Part shown: positions 8,859 to 18,078 of the stretch, one piece after another
How the letters are laid out: every line of letters starts with the position of its first letter
Numbering within the stretch: position 1 is the stretch's first letter
Assembly: GCF_000317305.3 (NCBI RefSeq)
Contig: NC_023036.2
Location: 1,116,001-1,180,000 of the forward strand
DNA: 64,000 nucleotides
Direction of reading: 5' to 3'
Source of the DNA: Mycolicibacterium neoaurum VKM Ac-1815D
GTDB lineage: Bacteria > Actinomycetota > Actinomycetes > Mycobacteriales > Mycobacteriaceae
The notes under the pieces: generated by a model
The model's database searches: none
Seen by the model: only the letters and a program-made list of their open reading frames with translations
What the model was told of the DNA's origin: nothing
Position numbers and translations under genes: made by a program

Positions 8859-10178
8859 GTGCGTGTCGTACCCGAGCCGTCCGGACTGACGGAGGCCCGC
8901 CGCGTTGCGGTCCTGTCGGTACACACCTCACCGCTGTCACAACCGGGTACCGGCGATGCCGGCGGAATGAACGTCTACGTGCTGCAGACCGCGCTCGAAC
9001 TGGCCCGCCGGGGCGTCGAGGTGGAGATCTTCACCCGCGCCACGTCCTCCTTGGACGAGCCGGTGGTGCAGGTGGCACCCGGGGTTCTGGTGCGCAACGT
9101 GGTGGCCGGCCCGTTCGAGGGACTGGACAAGAACGATCTGCCCACCCAGTTGTGCGCCTTCACCGCGGGGGTGCTGCGCGCCGAGGCCACCCACGAGCCC
9201 GGCTATTACGACATCGTCCATTCGCACTACTGGCTGTCCGGCCAAGTGGGGTGGCTGGCATCGGATCGCTGGGCGGTGCCGCTGGTGCATACCGCCCACA
9301 CGCTGGCCGCGGTCAAGAACGCCGCCCTCGCCGACGGCGACACCCCCGAACCGGTGTTGCGTTCGGTCGGCGAACAACAGGTTGTCGACGAGGCCGACCG
9401 GCTGATCGTGAACACCGAAATCGAGGCGCGCCAACTGGTTTCGCTGCACCATGCCGACCCGGCCAGTATCGACGTGGTGCACCCCGGAGTCGACCTGTCG
9501 GTGTTCACCCCCGGCTCGCGGCGCCACGCCCGCGCAGCACTGGGCCTGGCCGAGGACGACAAGGTGGTCGCGTTCGTCGGTCGCATCCAGCCGTTGAAGG
9601 CACCGGACGTGTTGCTGCGGGCGGCGGCCAAGGTCGCCGACCTGCGGGTGCTGATCGCCGGCGGTCCGTCCGGGTCGGGAATGGACACCCCGAACGGGCT
9701 TGTTCGACTGGCCGCCGAGTTGGGTATGACCGATCGCGTGACATTCCTCCCACCCCAATCACGTGACGAATTGGTCGGTATCTACCGCGCTGCCGACATG
9801 GTCGCGGTGCCGAGCTACAACGAATCCTTCGGGCTGGTCGCCGTCGAGGCCCAGGCCTGCGGCACCCCGGTGGTGGCCGCCGCCGTCGGCGGTCTGCCGG
9901 TGGCAGTGCGCGACGGTGTGACCGGTGCTCTGGTCGACGGCCACGATGCCGGGGACTGGGCGACGGCGTTGCGTTCGGTGCTCGCCGGTGACGCCGATCG
10001 GCTCAGCGCGGCCGCCGTGGCGCACGCGGCGACCTTCTCCTGGGCACACACCGTCGACGGGCTGATGGACAGCTACGGCCGCGCCATCACCGACTACCGG
10101 TCCCGGCATCCCCGATCGGCGGCGCCGACCCGGCGGACCGGCCGTCGTTTCGCGCTGCGCCGGGGGGTGCGAGCATGA
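8859..10178 (+). CDS. mshA: D-inositol-3-phosphate glycosyltransferase
   Basis: 439 residues. MshA transfers GlcNAc from UDP-GlcNAc to 1L-myo-inositol-1-phosphate, the first step of mycothiol synthesis. It is a retaining GT4 (GT-B) enzyme: the N-terminal Rossmann domain contains the [10 protein letters not shown] loop that binds inositol phosphate (about residues 31-40), the C-terminal domain has [12 protein letters not shown], and the nucleotide-sugar motif is [19 protein letters not shown] with its E-x7-E. The GTG at 8859 gives the normal family N-terminus. It overlaps the next gene by four bases (ATGA) and follows the ROK gene, whose leader peptide may tie the locus to cysteine supply. Confidence 0.96.
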   Translation: MRVVPEPSGLTEARRVAVLSVHTSPLSQPGTGDAGGMNVYVLQTALELARRGVEVEIFTRATSSLDEPVVQVAPGVLVRNVVAGPFEGLDKNDLPTQLCAFTAGVLRAEATHEPGYYDIVHSHYWLSGQVGWLASDRWAVPLVHTAHTLAAVKNAALADGDTPEPVLRSVGEQQVVDEADRLIVNTEIEARQLVSLHHADPASIDVVHPGVDLSVFTPGSRRHARAALGLAEDDKVVAFVGRIQPLKAPDVLLRAAAKVADLRVLIAGGPSGSGMDTPNGLVRLAAELGMTDRVTFLPPQSRDELVGIYRAADMVAVPSYNESFGLVAVEAQACGTPVVAAAVGGLPVAVRDGVTGALVDGHDAGDWATALRSVLAGDADRLSAAAVAHAATFSWAHTVDGLMDSYGRAITDYRSRHPRSAAPTRRTGRRFALRRGVRA

Positions 10179-10669
10179 GTGTCACCCGCATCATCGAGGA
10201 GACGCTGGCCGCCAACGACCTGGAATACACCCAGCACAAAGGCGTCAAGGGCGGTCTGCCCGGGCTCGTGGTGGCCCTGCCGGGGGAGCGCAGGCTCAAG
10301 ACCAACACCATCCTGAGCGTCGGCGAGCATTCGGTGCGGGTGGAGGCCTTCGTCTGCCGCCGTCCCGACGAGAACTTCGAGTCTGTCTACAAGTTCCTGC
10401 TCAAGCGCAACCGCAGGCTCTACGGGGTGGCCTACACGCTGGACAACCTCGGCGACATCTACCTGGTGGGCTGGATGGCCAACAGTTCGGTGACCGCCGA
10501 CGAGATCGACCGCGTGCTCGGACAGGTGCTCGAGGCCGTCGACAGTGATTTCAACACCCTGCTGGAGTTGGGCTTCCGATCGTCCATCCAGAAGGAATGG
10601 GAGTGGCGGGTGGCCCGCGGCGAATCCCTGAAGAACCTCGAAGCTTTCGAGCACCTCATCGAGGACTGA
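10175..10669 (+). CDS. YbjN domain-containing protein
   Basis: 164 residues, matching the YbjN family in the position of Rv0487. The sequence has the fold's alternating strands ([23 protein letters not shown] split by turns) and the conserved aromatic region [22 protein letters not shown]. YbjN proteins resemble type III secretion chaperones in fold, but their role in actinobacteria is unknown; several are linked to stress tolerance. Its ATG overlaps the mshA stop by four bases, so it is translated together with MshA, which suggests some tie to mycothiol metabolism but does not prove one. Confidence 0.85.
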   Translation: MSVTRIIEETLAANDLEYTQHKGVKGGLPGLVVALPGERRLKTNTILSVGEHSVRVEAFVCRRPDENFESVYKFLLKRNRRLYGVAYTLDNLGDIYLVGWMANSSVTADEIDRVLGQVLEAVDSDFNTLLELGFRSSIQKEWEWRVARGESLKNLEAFEHLIED

Positions 10670-10692
10670 ACGGTCATGGCAAGATTCCAGTC

Positions 10693-11436
10693 ATGCCGAC
10701 CTTGATCCTGCTGCGCCACGGCGAGAGCGACTGGAACCAGAAGAACCTGTTCACCGGGTGGGTCGATGTCGACCTCACCGACAAGGGCCGGGCCGAGGCG
10801 GTGCGCGGCGGCAAGCTGCTCGCCGAACAGGGCGTGCTGCCCGACGTGCTCTACACCTCGCTGCTGCGGCGCGCCATCACCACCGCCAACCTGGCCCTGG
10901 ACGCGGCCGACCGGCACTGGATCCCGGTGCACCGGGACTGGCGGCTCAACGAGCGGCACTACGGCGCGCTGCAGGGCCTGGACAAGGCCGCCACCAAGGA
11001 GAAGTACGGCGAAGAGCAGTTCATGGCGTGGCGGCGCAGCTATGACACCCCGCCGCCGCCGATCGAGAAGGGCAGCGAGTTCAGCCAGGACGCCGACCCG
11101 CGGTACGCCGGCATCCCGGGCGGGGCCCCGCTGACCGAATGCCTCGCCGATGTCGTCGAGCGTTTCGTGCCGTACTTCGAGCAGGCCATCGTGCCCGACC
11201 TCAAGGCCGGTAAGACGGTGCTGATCGCGGCGCACGGCAACTCGCTGCGCGCCCTGGTGAAGTATCTGGACGGAATGTCCGACGCCGATATCGTGGGCCT
11301 GAACATCCCGACCGGCATCCCGCTGCTGTACGAGCTGGACGAAAACCTCAAGCCCACGGTGGCCGGCGGGAAGTACCTGGATCCCGAGGCTGCCGCCGCC
11401 GGGGCCGCGGCCGTCGCGGCGCAGGGCGCCAAGTAG
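10693..11436 (+). CDS. gpmA: 2,3-bisphosphoglycerate-dependent phosphoglycerate mutase
   Basis: 247 residues (gpm1 of M. tuberculosis). The enzyme interconverts 3- and 2-phosphoglycerate in glycolysis and gluconeogenesis. The phosphohistidine motif [10 protein letters not shown] is at residues 5-14, [15 protein letters not shown] follows, and the second catalytic histidine is in [19 protein letters not shown], all typical of the dPGM family. The C-terminus is an Ala-rich tail. A CAAGAT hexamer (10680-10685) lies seven bases before the ATG, so a leaderless mRNA is plausible. It stands between the mshA operon and senX3-regX3, as in other mycobacteria. Confidence 0.95.
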   Translation: MPTLILLRHGESDWNQKNLFTGWVDVDLTDKGRAEAVRGGKLLAEQGVLPDVLYTSLLRRAITTANLALDAADRHWIPVHRDWRLNERHYGALQGLDKAATKEKYGEEQFMAWRRSYDTPPPPIEKGSEFSQDADPRYAGIPGGAPLTECLADVVERFVPYFEQAIVPDLKAGKTVLIAAHGNSLRALVKYLDGMSDADIVGLNIPTGIPLLYELDENLKPTVAGGKYLDPEAAAAGAAAVAAQGAK

Positions 11437-11445
11437 CGCGCACCA

Positions 11446-11463
11446 GGTGAGCGTCAGGTAAAC
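11446..11463 (-). promoter_or_regulatory. Putative RegX3 (PhoB-type) binding site before senX3
   Basis: Read on the minus strand, two seven-base direct repeats, GTTTACC and GCTCACC, are separated by four bases (TGAC). This 7+4+7 arrangement is that of PhoB/PhoP-family boxes, which RegX3-type response regulators bind as head-to-tail dimers. A further single half-site, GTTCACC, lies at 11530-11536, just upstream of the senX3 -10. Autoregulation of senX3-regX3 by RegX3 is established in mycobacteria; assigning these bases is inference. Confidence 0.5.
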
Positions 11464-11555
11464 GGCCGCCGAATACTGGTCTTTCTGCGTGTGACTTGTC
11501 CCGGTTTGGCCGCTTGCTGCTGGGATGTCGTTCACCTGATGCGTACGATTTTCGC

Positions 11556-12731
11556 GTGAGTGTCGGTTCCGCGCTGCTGTTGGCGGCAGCGCTGACTGTG
11601 CTCGCGCTCGGAATCGGTGTCGCCGTCGGCATGGTGGCGATGCGCAGGATCACCGCCCGCCGGACCGAGCGCGACATCGAAGAAGGCGGTGGGATCACCG
11701 TCTCCCAAATGCTCAGCCATATCGCCGCGATGTCCCCGATGGGGATCGTCGTCGTCGACACCTTCCGCGATGTCGTCTACATGAACGACCAGGCCATCGA
11801 ACTCGGCCTGGTGCGTGACCGGCTGCTCGACGACCGCGCCTGGCAGGCGGTGCAGCGCTGCCTGGCCACCGGCGCCGATGTCGATATCGACCTGTCCCCG
11901 CGCAAACGCCAGAAGTCCGGCCGTTCGGGGCTTGCCGTTCGCGGCCACGTGCGATTGCTGGTGGAGGGCGCACATCAGTTCGCGGTGGTGTTCGTCGGAG
12001 ATCAGTCCGAACAGGCCCGCATGGAGGCCACCCGCCGAGATTTCGTCGCCAACGTCAGCCACGAGCTCAAGACCCCGGTCGGGGCCATGGGTGTGCTCGC
12101 CGAGGCCATGATGGCCTCCACCGAGGATCCCGATACCGTGCGCCGGTTCGCCGAGAAGATAATCATCGAATCGGTGCGGCTGGCCGACATGATCGGTGAG
12201 CTGATCGAACTGTCCCGGCTGCAGGGCGCCGAACCGCTGCCGGATCTGGAGAGCGTCGACGTCGACGATGTGGTCGCCGAGGCGGTCTCGCGCTACAAGG
12301 TGGCCGCCGACAGCGCGCACATCAAAATCACCACCGATGCGCCGACGGGTTTCCGGGTGCTCGGCGACGAGCGGCTGCTGGTCACCGCGATCGCCAACCT
12401 GGTGTCCAACGCCATCGCATACTCCCCGGACGGATCGGACGTTTCGATCAGCCGGCGTCGCCGCGGTGACGAGATCGAGATCGCGGTGACCGACCGCGGA
12501 ATCGGTATCGCCCGCGCCGACCAGGAGCGGGTTTTCGAGCGGTTCTTCCGGGTCGACAAGGCGCGCTCACGCGCCACCGGCGGCACCGGTCTGGGGTTGG
12601 CGATCGTCAAGCATGTGGCGGCCAATCACAACGGATCGATTCGGTTGTGGAGTCAGCCGGGCACCGGTTCGACGTTCACCCTGTCGATTCCGGCGATACC
12701 CGAGGGCCGTTCGGCCGATGATGAAGAATAA
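11556..12731 (+). CDS. senX3: Phosphate-sensing histidine kinase SenX3
   Basis: 391 residues. SenX3 is the membrane sensor kinase that, with RegX3, controls the phosphate-starvation response. An N-terminal hydrophobic segment (residues 3-30) anchors it, a PAS-like domain follows (about 55-150), then the HisKA domain with phospho-accepting His169 in NVSHELKTP, and the ATPase domain with N box ([10 protein letters not shown]), G1 (DRGIGIA), F box (FERFFRVD) and G2 ([12 protein letters not shown]). I chose GTG 11556 because TACGAT at 11544-11549 lies exactly six bases before it, giving a leaderless transcript; a longer open frame exists. The gene is followed by a duplicated regX3 start. Confidence 0.95.
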   Translation: MSVGSALLLAAALTVLALGIGVAVGMVAMRRITARRTERDIEEGGGITVSQMLSHIAAMSPMGIVVVDTFRDVVYMNDQAIELGLVRDRLLDDRAWQAVQRCLATGADVDIDLSPRKRQKSGRSGLAVRGHVRLLVEGAHQFAVVFVGDQSEQARMEATRRDFVANVSHELKTPVGAMGVLAEAMMASTEDPDTVRRFAEKIIIESVRLADMIGELIELSRLQGAEPLPDLESVDVDDVVAEAVSRYKVAADSAHIKITTDAPTGFRVLGDERLLVTAIANLVSNAIAYSPDGSDVSISRRRRGDEIEIAVTDRGIGIARADQERVFERFFRVDKARSRATGGTGLGLAIVKHVAANHNGSIRLWSQPGTGSTFTLSIPAIPEGRSADDEE

Positions 12732-12739
12732 GGAAGGCA

Positions 12740-12838
12740 GCACTCTGATGACCAGTGTCCTGATCGTGGAAGACTCCCCGGGAGCCCTTGTAGCGAAAGG
12801 CACGGCACTCTCATGACCAGTGTCCTGATCGTGGAAGA
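12740..12838 (+). repeat. 34-bp direct repeat in the senX3-regX3 gap
   Basis: The sequence around the regX3 start codon occurs twice: copy one at 12740-12773 and copy two at 12805-12838, 65 bases apart and differing at one of 34 positions. Each copy contains GCACTCT, an ATG and the first eight regX3 codons. The spacer between the copies is unrelated to either. In M. tuberculosis the same intergenic space carries MIRU-type repeats whose short frames overlap by ATGA; here the repeat is built from regX3 itself. Confidence 0.95.
12748..12816 (+). CDS. 22-codon frame coupled to regX3
   Basis: The first repeat copy begins with ATG and the first eight codons of regX3 (MTSVLIVED), then diverges and runs through the spacer to a TGA that overlaps the regX3 ATG as ATGA (12813-12816). 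A good Shine-Dalgarno, AGGAAGG at 12731-12737, overlaps the senX3 stop and lies ten bases before it. The frame could therefore carry ribosomes from senX3 to regX3 by termination-reinitiation. The peptide itself is probably not functional. That it is translated is inference. Confidence 0.5.
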   Translation: MTSVLIVEDSPGALVAKGTALS

Positions 12839-13499
12839 TGAAGAGTCCCTTGCTGATCCGCTGGCATTCTTGTTGCGCAAGGAGGGGTTCGAGGCCACCG
12901 TCGTCTCCGACGGCCCCTCGGCACTGGCCGAGTTCGAGCGCGCTGGCGCCGATATCGTCCTGCTGGACCTCATGCTGCCCGGAATGAGCGGCACCGACGT
13001 CTGTAAGCAACTGCGGTCGCGGTCCAGCGTGCCGGTCATCATGGTGACCGCGCGGGACAGCGAGATCGACAAGGTCGTCGGCCTGGAACTCGGTGCCGAC
13101 GACTACGTCACCAAGCCCTACTCGGCCCGTGAGTTGATCGCCCGCATCCGCGCGGTGCTGCGCCGTGGCGCGGACAACGACGATGCCGGTATCGCCGACG
13201 GTGTGCTGGAGGCCGGCCCGGTACGGATGGACGTCGAGCGCCATGTCGTCAGCGTCAACGGCGAGCAGATCACGTTGCCGCTCAAGGAGTTCGACCTGCT
13301 CGAGTATCTGATGCGCAACAGCGGACGGGTACTGACCCGGGGGCAGCTGATCGACCGGGTCTGGGGTGCCGATTATGTCGGCGACACCAAGACCCTGGAC
13401 GTCCACGTCAAGCGACTGCGCTCGAAGATCGAGTCCGACCCCGCCAGCCCGGTGCACCTGGTGACCGTCCGTGGCCTCGGCTACAAGCTGGAGGGCTGA
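12813..13499 (+). CDS. regX3: Response regulator RegX3
   Basis: 228 residues, OmpR/PhoB subfamily. The receiver domain (1-120) has the acidic pair D9/E10, phospho-acceptor Asp52 in LLDLMLPG, the switch Thr in VTARD and Lys in VTKPYS. The winged-helix DNA-binding domain follows from about 130 (ITLPLKEFDLLEYLMRNSGR, with DVHVKRLRSKIE as recognition helix). RegX3 activates phosphate uptake genes when phosphorylated by SenX3. The start is ATG 12813, which aligns with the family; the identical upstream ATG at 12748 is a duplicate that runs into a stop. Confidence 0.96.
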   Translation: MTSVLIVEDEESLADPLAFLLRKEGFEATVVSDGPSALAEFERAGADIVLLDLMLPGMSGTDVCKQLRSRSSVPVIMVTARDSEIDKVVGLELGADDYVTKPYSARELIARIRAVLRRGADNDDAGIADGVLEAGPVRMDVERHVVSVNGEQITLPLKEFDLLEYLMRNSGRVLTRGQLIDRVWGADYVGDTKTLDVHVKRLRSKIESDPASPVHLVTVRGLGYKLEG

Positions 13500-13515
13500 G
13501 CCGCTGCGACCGGTC

Positions 13516-14340
13516 CTACTCGGCGGCGCGGGTCGCCGGGTGCACGGCGATCAGCCCGAGCTGTCCTCGGCGCCGGCACATCGCGGCCAGCTCGGCGTAG
13601 GCCTTCTCGCCGAGCAGTTCGGTCAGTTCGGGAGCGTAGGACTGCCAGACCGGCTTGGCGCCGACATGGGCCGCCGGATCCCCGGTGCAGTACCAGTGCA
13701 GGTCGGCACCGCCCTCGCCCCAACCCCGCCGGTCGTATTCCGTGATGACGGTCTTGAGGATCTCCGAACCGTCCGGCCGGGTCACCCAGTCCTGGGTGCG
13801 GCGGATCGGTAACTGCCAGCAGACCTCGGGCTTCATCGTCAGCGGTTCGACACCCAATTTGAGCGCCTTGGAGTGCAGGGCGCAGCCGATCCCACCGGCG
13901 AAGCCCGGCCGATTGAGGAATATGCAGGCGCCCTTGTACTTTCGCGTCCGCTGGTTGGGTTTGCCGTCGTACTCGTCGTCTTCGAGATAGCCCTTGCGGC
14001 CCAGCCCCTTGCTGCGGAACTGCCAGTCCTCGTCGGTCAACTTCGTGACGGCATCGTCGAGCATGGCGCGGTCGTCGTCATCGGAGAGGAAGGCGCCGTG
14101 CGAGCAGCAGCCGTCGTCGGGGCGGCCCGCCACCGTGCCCTGGCAGGCGGGCGTGCCGAAAACGCATGTCCAGCGCGATAACAACCACGTCATGTCCGCA
14201 CTGATCACGTGGTTGGAGTCCTCGGGGTCGTAGAACTCGACCCACTCGCGCGCGAAGTCGAGGTCGACTTCGCCACCCACTCCTCCGAGTTGCCTACCGC
14301 CGACGGGTGACGTCTTCACAGTTGTCAACGGTAAACCCAC
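13516..14340 (-). CDS. Conserved cysteine-cluster protein (Rv0495c-type)
   Basis: About 274 residues of unknown function. Cysteines are arranged in conserved blocks: [33 protein letters not shown] and EVCWQLPI, with a further WYCTGD. This order resembles the DUF3109/YkgJ-type cysteine-cluster families, which may bind iron or zinc; I would not go beyond that. I chose GTG 14340, which leaves 13 bases to the divergent ppx start; the frame continues to 14385 but would then overlap ppx. The neighbour relationship with ppx and regX3 is conserved in mycobacteria. Confidence 0.83.
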   Translation of the reverse strand: MGLPLTTVKTSPVGGRQLGGVGGEVDLDFAREWVEFYDPEDSNHVISADMTWLLSRWTCVFGTPACQGTVAGRPDDGCCSHGAFLSDDDDRAMLDDAVTKLTDEDWQFRSKGLGRKGYLEDDEYDGKPNQRTRKYKGACIFLNRPGFAGGIGCALHSKALKLGVEPLTMKPEVCWQLPIRRTQDWVTRPDGSEILKTVITEYDRRGWGEGGADLHWYCTGDPAAHVGAKPVWQSYAPELTELLGEKAYAELAAMCRRRGQLGLIAVHPATRAAE

Positions 14341-14353
14341 TAACCTTGGTCGC

Positions 14354-15334
14354 GTGCGATTGGGCGTGCTGGATGTGGGCAGCAATACGGTTCATCTGTT
14401 GGTCGTCGACGCCCGCCGTGGTGGACACCCGACACCGATGAGTTCCACCAAGGCCGCGCTGCGGTTGGCCGAGGCGATCGATTCGACCGGCAAACTGACC
14501 CGCAAGGGTGCGGACAAACTCGTCAGCACGGTCGACGAGTTCGCCAAGATCGCCACCAGTTCGGGATGTTCGGAGTTGATGGCCTTCGCCACCTCGGCGG
14601 TGCGTGATGCCACCAACTCCGAGGCGGTGCTTGCCAGGGTGCAGGCCGAGGCCGGGGTGTCGCTGCGCGTGCTCAGCGGTGTCGACGAGTCGCGACTGAC
14701 GTTCCTGGCGGTGCGCCGGTGGTATGGCTGGAGTGCCGGGCGCATCATCAACATCGATATCGGCGGAGGCTCGTTGGAGTTGTCCAGCGGTGTCGACGAG
14801 GAGCCCGATGTGGCGCTGTCGCTGCCGCTGGGCGCGGGGCGGATGACCAGGGAGTGGCTGGCCGAGGACCCGCCGGGCCGCCGCCGGGTGGCGATGCTGC
14901 GCGACTGGCTGTCCACCGAGCTCTCCGAGGCGGGATCGGTGATCCAGTCGGCGGGCACACCCGACCTGGCGGTCGCCACATCCAAGACGTTCCGGTCGTT
15001 GGCGCGGCTCACCGGCGCGGCGCCGTCGGGGGCGGGGCCGCGGGTCAAGCGGACTCTGACGGCGAGCGGTCTGCGCCAGCTGATCGCTTTCATCTCTAGG
15101 ATGACAACGGCCGACCGAGCCGAGTTGGAGGGGGTGAGTGCCGAGCGGGCGCCACAGATCGTGGCGGGGGCGCTGGTTGCCGAGGCGAGTATGAAGGCCT
15201 TGGGTGTCGAAACGGTGGAGATCTGTCCCTGGGCGTTGCGGGAGGGCCTGATCCTGCGCAAACTCGACAGTGAAGCCGACGGAACCGCCCTGGTCGAGAC
15301 CATCCCAGCCACTCCCGAGGGCAAAAGACGATGA
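14354..15334 (+). CDS. ppx: Exopolyphosphatase (Ppx/GppA family)
   Basis: 326 residues, orthologous to Rv0496 (PPX1). The actin-like ATPase fold is visible: [11 protein letters not shown] at 7-17, [12 protein letters not shown] (about 76-88) and [10 protein letters not shown] (about 136-145). The protein has only the two core domains and lacks the C-terminal HD-like extension of long Ppx enzymes; the M. tuberculosis homologue hydrolyses short-chain polyphosphate. TAACCT at 14341-14346 lies seven bases before the GTG, indicating a leaderless mRNA. It lies beside senX3-regX3, consistent with a role in phosphate economy, and its stop overlaps the next start by ATGA. Confidence 0.92.
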   Translation: MRLGVLDVGSNTVHLLVVDARRGGHPTPMSSTKAALRLAEAIDSTGKLTRKGADKLVSTVDEFAKIATSSGCSELMAFATSAVRDATNSEAVLARVQAEAGVSLRVLSGVDESRLTFLAVRRWYGWSAGRIINIDIGGGSLELSSGVDEEPDVALSLPLGAGRMTREWLAEDPPGRRRVAMLRDWLSTELSEAGSVIQSAGTPDLAVATSKTFRSLARLTGAAPSGAGPRVKRTLTASGLRQLIAFISRMTTADRAELEGVSAERAPQIVAGALVAEASMKALGVETVEICPWALREGLILRKLDSEADGTALVETIPATPEGKRR

Positions 15335-16383
15335 CTGATACCAACAGCAACGCAGACAACACGTCGACGCGACCCATTTCCGTCGCCGAGCTGCTCGCCA
15401 AGAACGGGTCGATCGGCGCACCTGCGCCCGGTGGGCGTCGCCGTCGCCGCCGTGGCAATGCCGACGCGGTGACCGTCGCCGAGCTGACCGGGGAGATCCC
15501 GATCGTCTCGATGACCGACGAGCCCCCCGCCCCGGCGCCGCCTGTCGACGATCCGGTCCTCGACGAGCCGGAAGCCGAGGCTCCGACGGCCGAGGAGACC
15601 GCCGTCGACGCGCCCGTCCTCGACGAGCCGGAAGCCGAACCCCTCGGGGACTCGGAGGCCGAACCCGACGTCGAACCCGAGGCCGAACCAGAACCGGATG
15701 CCGACGAGACCGCCGCGGTCGACGTGGCGGCCACGGATTACGACGCGCACCTGCAGCAGCGCGAGGCCGAGCCCGAGCCGGTGGCCTTCCAACCCCGCCG
15801 CCGCGCGCACGGCTTCTCCCGGCGTGCCGTCGAAGCCGAGTCGACCGATACGGCGGCCGCAGAGGCGATGAGCCCGGACCCGCTGCTCGACGACGACGTC
15901 GACGGTAACGACCATGTCGACGGCGCGGCCGACCGGCTGTCCTATCTGAAGTCGCCCTCGGACACCCTGTTCGGCGGCGATTCCGTGGCCGACGAGGCGA
16001 CCCGGCGCACCCGGACTCCGGGCCCGGAGGACATCGATCTGAAAAGCGGCGACCTTGATCGCAGCGATCTCGACGACACCGAGCTGCTGTTGGTCGGCGA
16101 CACCGGCGAGCAGCACGAGGGCTCCGCTTTCATGCGCGGTCTGTGGGTCGTCGTGCAGAGTGTGCTGGCCGTCGCGCTCGGTGCCGGGTTGTTCATCGCC
16201 TTCGACCAGCTGTGGAAGTGGAACAACATCGTCGCGCTGGCCCTGTCGGTGCTGGTGATCCTCGGCCTGGTCGTGGGGGTGCGGGTGGTCCGCAAGACCG
16301 AGGACATCGCCAGCACGTTGATCGCCGTCGCGGTGGGTGCCATGGTCACCCTCGGCCCGCTGGCGTTGCTGCAATCCACCTGA
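15331..16383 (+). CDS. Acidic membrane protein (Rv0497-type)
   Basis: 350 residues. The first 265 residues are hydrophilic and very acidic, with a basic patch RRRRRRG near residue 36 and repeated VLDEPEAE units; three hydrophobic helices fill the C-terminus (about 268-350: WVVVQSVLAVALGAGLFIAF, IVALALSVLVILGLVVGVRVV and the final TLIAVAVGAMVTLGPLALL). The layout suggests a large disordered cytoplasmic domain anchored in the membrane. Function is unknown. The ATG overlaps the ppx stop by four bases, so it is made together with the exopolyphosphatase. Confidence 0.83.
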   Translation: MTDTNSNADNTSTRPISVAELLAKNGSIGAPAPGGRRRRRRGNADAVTVAELTGEIPIVSMTDEPPAPAPPVDDPVLDEPEAEAPTAEETAVDAPVLDEPEAEPLGDSEAEPDVEPEAEPEPDADETAAVDVAATDYDAHLQQREAEPEPVAFQPRRRAHGFSRRAVEAESTDTAAAEAMSPDPLLDDDVDGNDHVDGAADRLSYLKSPSDTLFGGDSVADEATRRTRTPGPEDIDLKSGDLDRSDLDDTELLLVGDTGEQHEGSAFMRGLWVVVQSVLAVALGAGLFIAFDQLWKWNNIVALALSVLVILGLVVGVRVVRKTEDIASTLIAVAVGAMVTLGPLALLQST

Positions 16384-16393
16384 TGACGAGCTA

Positions 16394-17239
16394 GTGCGCC
16401 CCGCGATCAAGGTCGGGTTGTCGACGGCCTCGGTGTACCCGCTGCGCACGGAGGCGGCGTTCGAGCACGCCGCCCGCCTGGGCTACGACGGGGTCGAGCT
16501 GATGGTGTGGGCCGAGGCGGTCAGCCAGGACATCGACGCCATCGAGGCCATGTCGCAGCGGTACGGCATCCCGGTGCTCTCGGTGCACGCACCGTGCCTG
16601 CTGATCTCGCAGCGGGTCTGGGGCGCCAACCCGATCGCCAAGCTGGAGCGCAGCGTGCGCGCCGCCGAACAGCTCGGTGCCCAGACCGTCGTGGTGCACC
16701 CGCCGTTTCGCTGGCAGCGCCGGTACGCCGAGGGTTTCAGCGCGCAGGTCGCAGCCTTGGAGGCCGGCAGCGACGTGCTGGTCGCCGTGGAGAACATGTT
16801 CCCGTTCCGCGCCGACCGGTTCTGGGGCACCGGCAAACCGTCGATCGAGCGGATGCGTCGGCGCGGCGGCGATCCCGGCCCGGCGATCTCGGCGTTCGCA
16901 CCGTCCTATGACCCGCTCGACGGTGGTCACGCGCACTACACGCTGGATCTCTCGCACAGCGCCACCGCAGGCACCGATGCGCTGGAGTTGGCGCGCCGGA
17001 TGGGTGACGGCCTGGTGCACCTGCACCTCTGCGACGGCAGTGGGGCATCCACCGACGAACACCTCGTCCCGGGCCGCGGCAATCAGCCCGCCGCGCAGAT
17101 CTGCAGGCAGCTGGCGACGTCGGATTTCACCGGGCACGTCATCCTGGAGGTCACCACCTCGGGGGCGCGCAACGCCGCCGAACGGGATGCGCTGTTGATC
17201 GAGTCCCTCCAATTCGCAAGGGAGCACCTGCTGCGATGA
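16394..17239 (+). CDS. Sugar phosphate isomerase/epimerase (AP2Ec TIM barrel)
   Basis: 281 residues, orthologous to Rv0498. The sequence is a xylose-isomerase-like TIM barrel: VGLSTASVYP, YDGVELMVW, VLSVHAPC, TVVVHPPF, VAVENMF, YTLDLSHSA, LVHLHLCDGSG and HVILEVTTS mark successive strands and carry the metal-ligand Glu/His residues usual for the family. The substrate is unknown. GTG 16394 was chosen because it follows the previous stop by ten bases and gives the family N-terminus. Its stop overlaps the next start by ATGA. Confidence 0.85.
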   Translation: MRPAIKVGLSTASVYPLRTEAAFEHAARLGYDGVELMVWAEAVSQDIDAIEAMSQRYGIPVLSVHAPCLLISQRVWGANPIAKLERSVRAAEQLGAQTVVVHPPFRWQRRYAEGFSAQVAALEAGSDVLVAVENMFPFRADRFWGTGKPSIERMRRRGGDPGPAISAFAPSYDPLDGGHAHYTLDLSHSATAGTDALELARRMGDGLVHLHLCDGSGASTDEHLVPGRGNQPAAQICRQLATSDFTGHVILEVTTSGARNAAERDALLIESLQFAREHLLR

Positions 17240-18042
17240 GTGTGTTGTTCAGCGATGCCATGCGGCTGGAAACCGCGGGCGACGGGGTCTATACCGGGGC
17301 TCTCAACGAGCACTGGACGATCGGGCCGAAGGTGCACGGCGGGGCGATGCTGGCGCTGTGCGCCAACGCCGCGCGCACCGAGATCGGTGTCCCGGGTGTC
17401 GAACCGATCGTGGTGTCGGGAAACTTCCTGTGGGCGCCGGACCCGGGGCCGCTGCAGGTGTTCACCGACGTGCGCAAGCGCGGTCGCCGGATCAGTCTGG
17501 TCGACGTCGAACTGCGCCAGGGGGAGCGCGTCGCCGTGCGCGCGGCCATCACCCTCGGCGTGCCGGAGGACGACACCGTCCCGCTGCTGTCGACGAACCC
17601 GGTGGTCCCGCTGATGACTCCGGAGCCGCCGCCCGGGCTGGAGCCCATCGGGCCCGGACATCCGATGGCCGATGTGGTGCACCTGGCCCACGGCTGCGAT
17701 ATCCGGCCGTCGCTGACCACCATGGCGCCGCGTTCCGACGGAGGCCCGCCGGTGATCGAGTACTGGGTGCGGCCGCGCGGTGCCGCCCCGGACGTCCTGT
17801 TCGCCCTGCTGTGCGGTGATGTGTCGGCCCCGGTGACCTTCGGCGTCAACCGCCTGGGTTGGGCGCCCACCGTCCAGCTGACGGCCTTCCTGCGGGCCGT
17901 CCCGGTCGACGGCTGGTTGCGGGTGCTGTGCACGACGACCCAGATCGGGCAGGAGTGGTTCGACGAGGACCATGTCGTGGTCGACGCGAGCGGCCGGATC
18001 ATCGTGCAGAGCCGTCAGCTCGCGTTGGTGCCCGCGTCCTGA
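17236..18042 (+). CDS. Thioesterase-family protein (double hot-dog)
   Basis: 268 residues, orthologous to Rv0499. An N-terminal hot-dog domain has the signature WTIGPKVHGGAMLALCANAA (about residues 29-48), with helix-forming GGAMLAL after the histidine, and a second hot-dog half follows (about 130-268, with APVTFGVNRLGWAPTVQLTAFLR). This matches the TesB-like acyl-CoA thioesterase family. It is translationally coupled to the isomerase gene upstream. The acyl substrate is unknown. Confidence 0.82.
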   Translation: MSVLFSDAMRLETAGDGVYTGALNEHWTIGPKVHGGAMLALCANAARTEIGVPGVEPIVVSGNFLWAPDPGPLQVFTDVRKRGRRISLVDVELRQGERVAVRAAITLGVPEDDTVPLLSTNPVVPLMTPEPPPGLEPIGPGHPMADVVHLAHGCDIRPSLTTMAPRSDGGPPVIEYWVRPRGAAPDVLFALLCGDVSAPVTFGVNRLGWAPTVQLTAFLRAVPVDGWLRVLCTTTQIGQEWFDEDHVVVDASGRIIVQSRQLALVPAS

Positions 18043-18049
18043 GCGAACT

Positions 18050-18072
18050 CATGTCACGGTCCGTGACATGCT
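18050..18072 (+). promoter_or_regulatory. Perfect palindrome overlapping the proC -10
   Basis: Arms CATGTCACGG and CCGTGACATG (18050-18059 and 18061-18070) flank a single T, a perfect 10+1+10 inverted repeat. Its right arm overlaps a -10-like hexamer CATGCT (18067-18072), which lies six bases before the proC GTG. That placement is typical of a repressor operator on a leaderless promoter. No T-run follows, so it is not an ordinary terminator. The binding protein is unknown. Confidence 0.65.
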
Positions 18073-18078
18073 TTCCCG

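Noticed and set aside
14392..16449. A 685-codon minus-strand frame opposite ppx and the acidic membrane protein
   Set aside because: Low-complexity translation and overlap with real genes; its length comes from the codon bias of the other strand.
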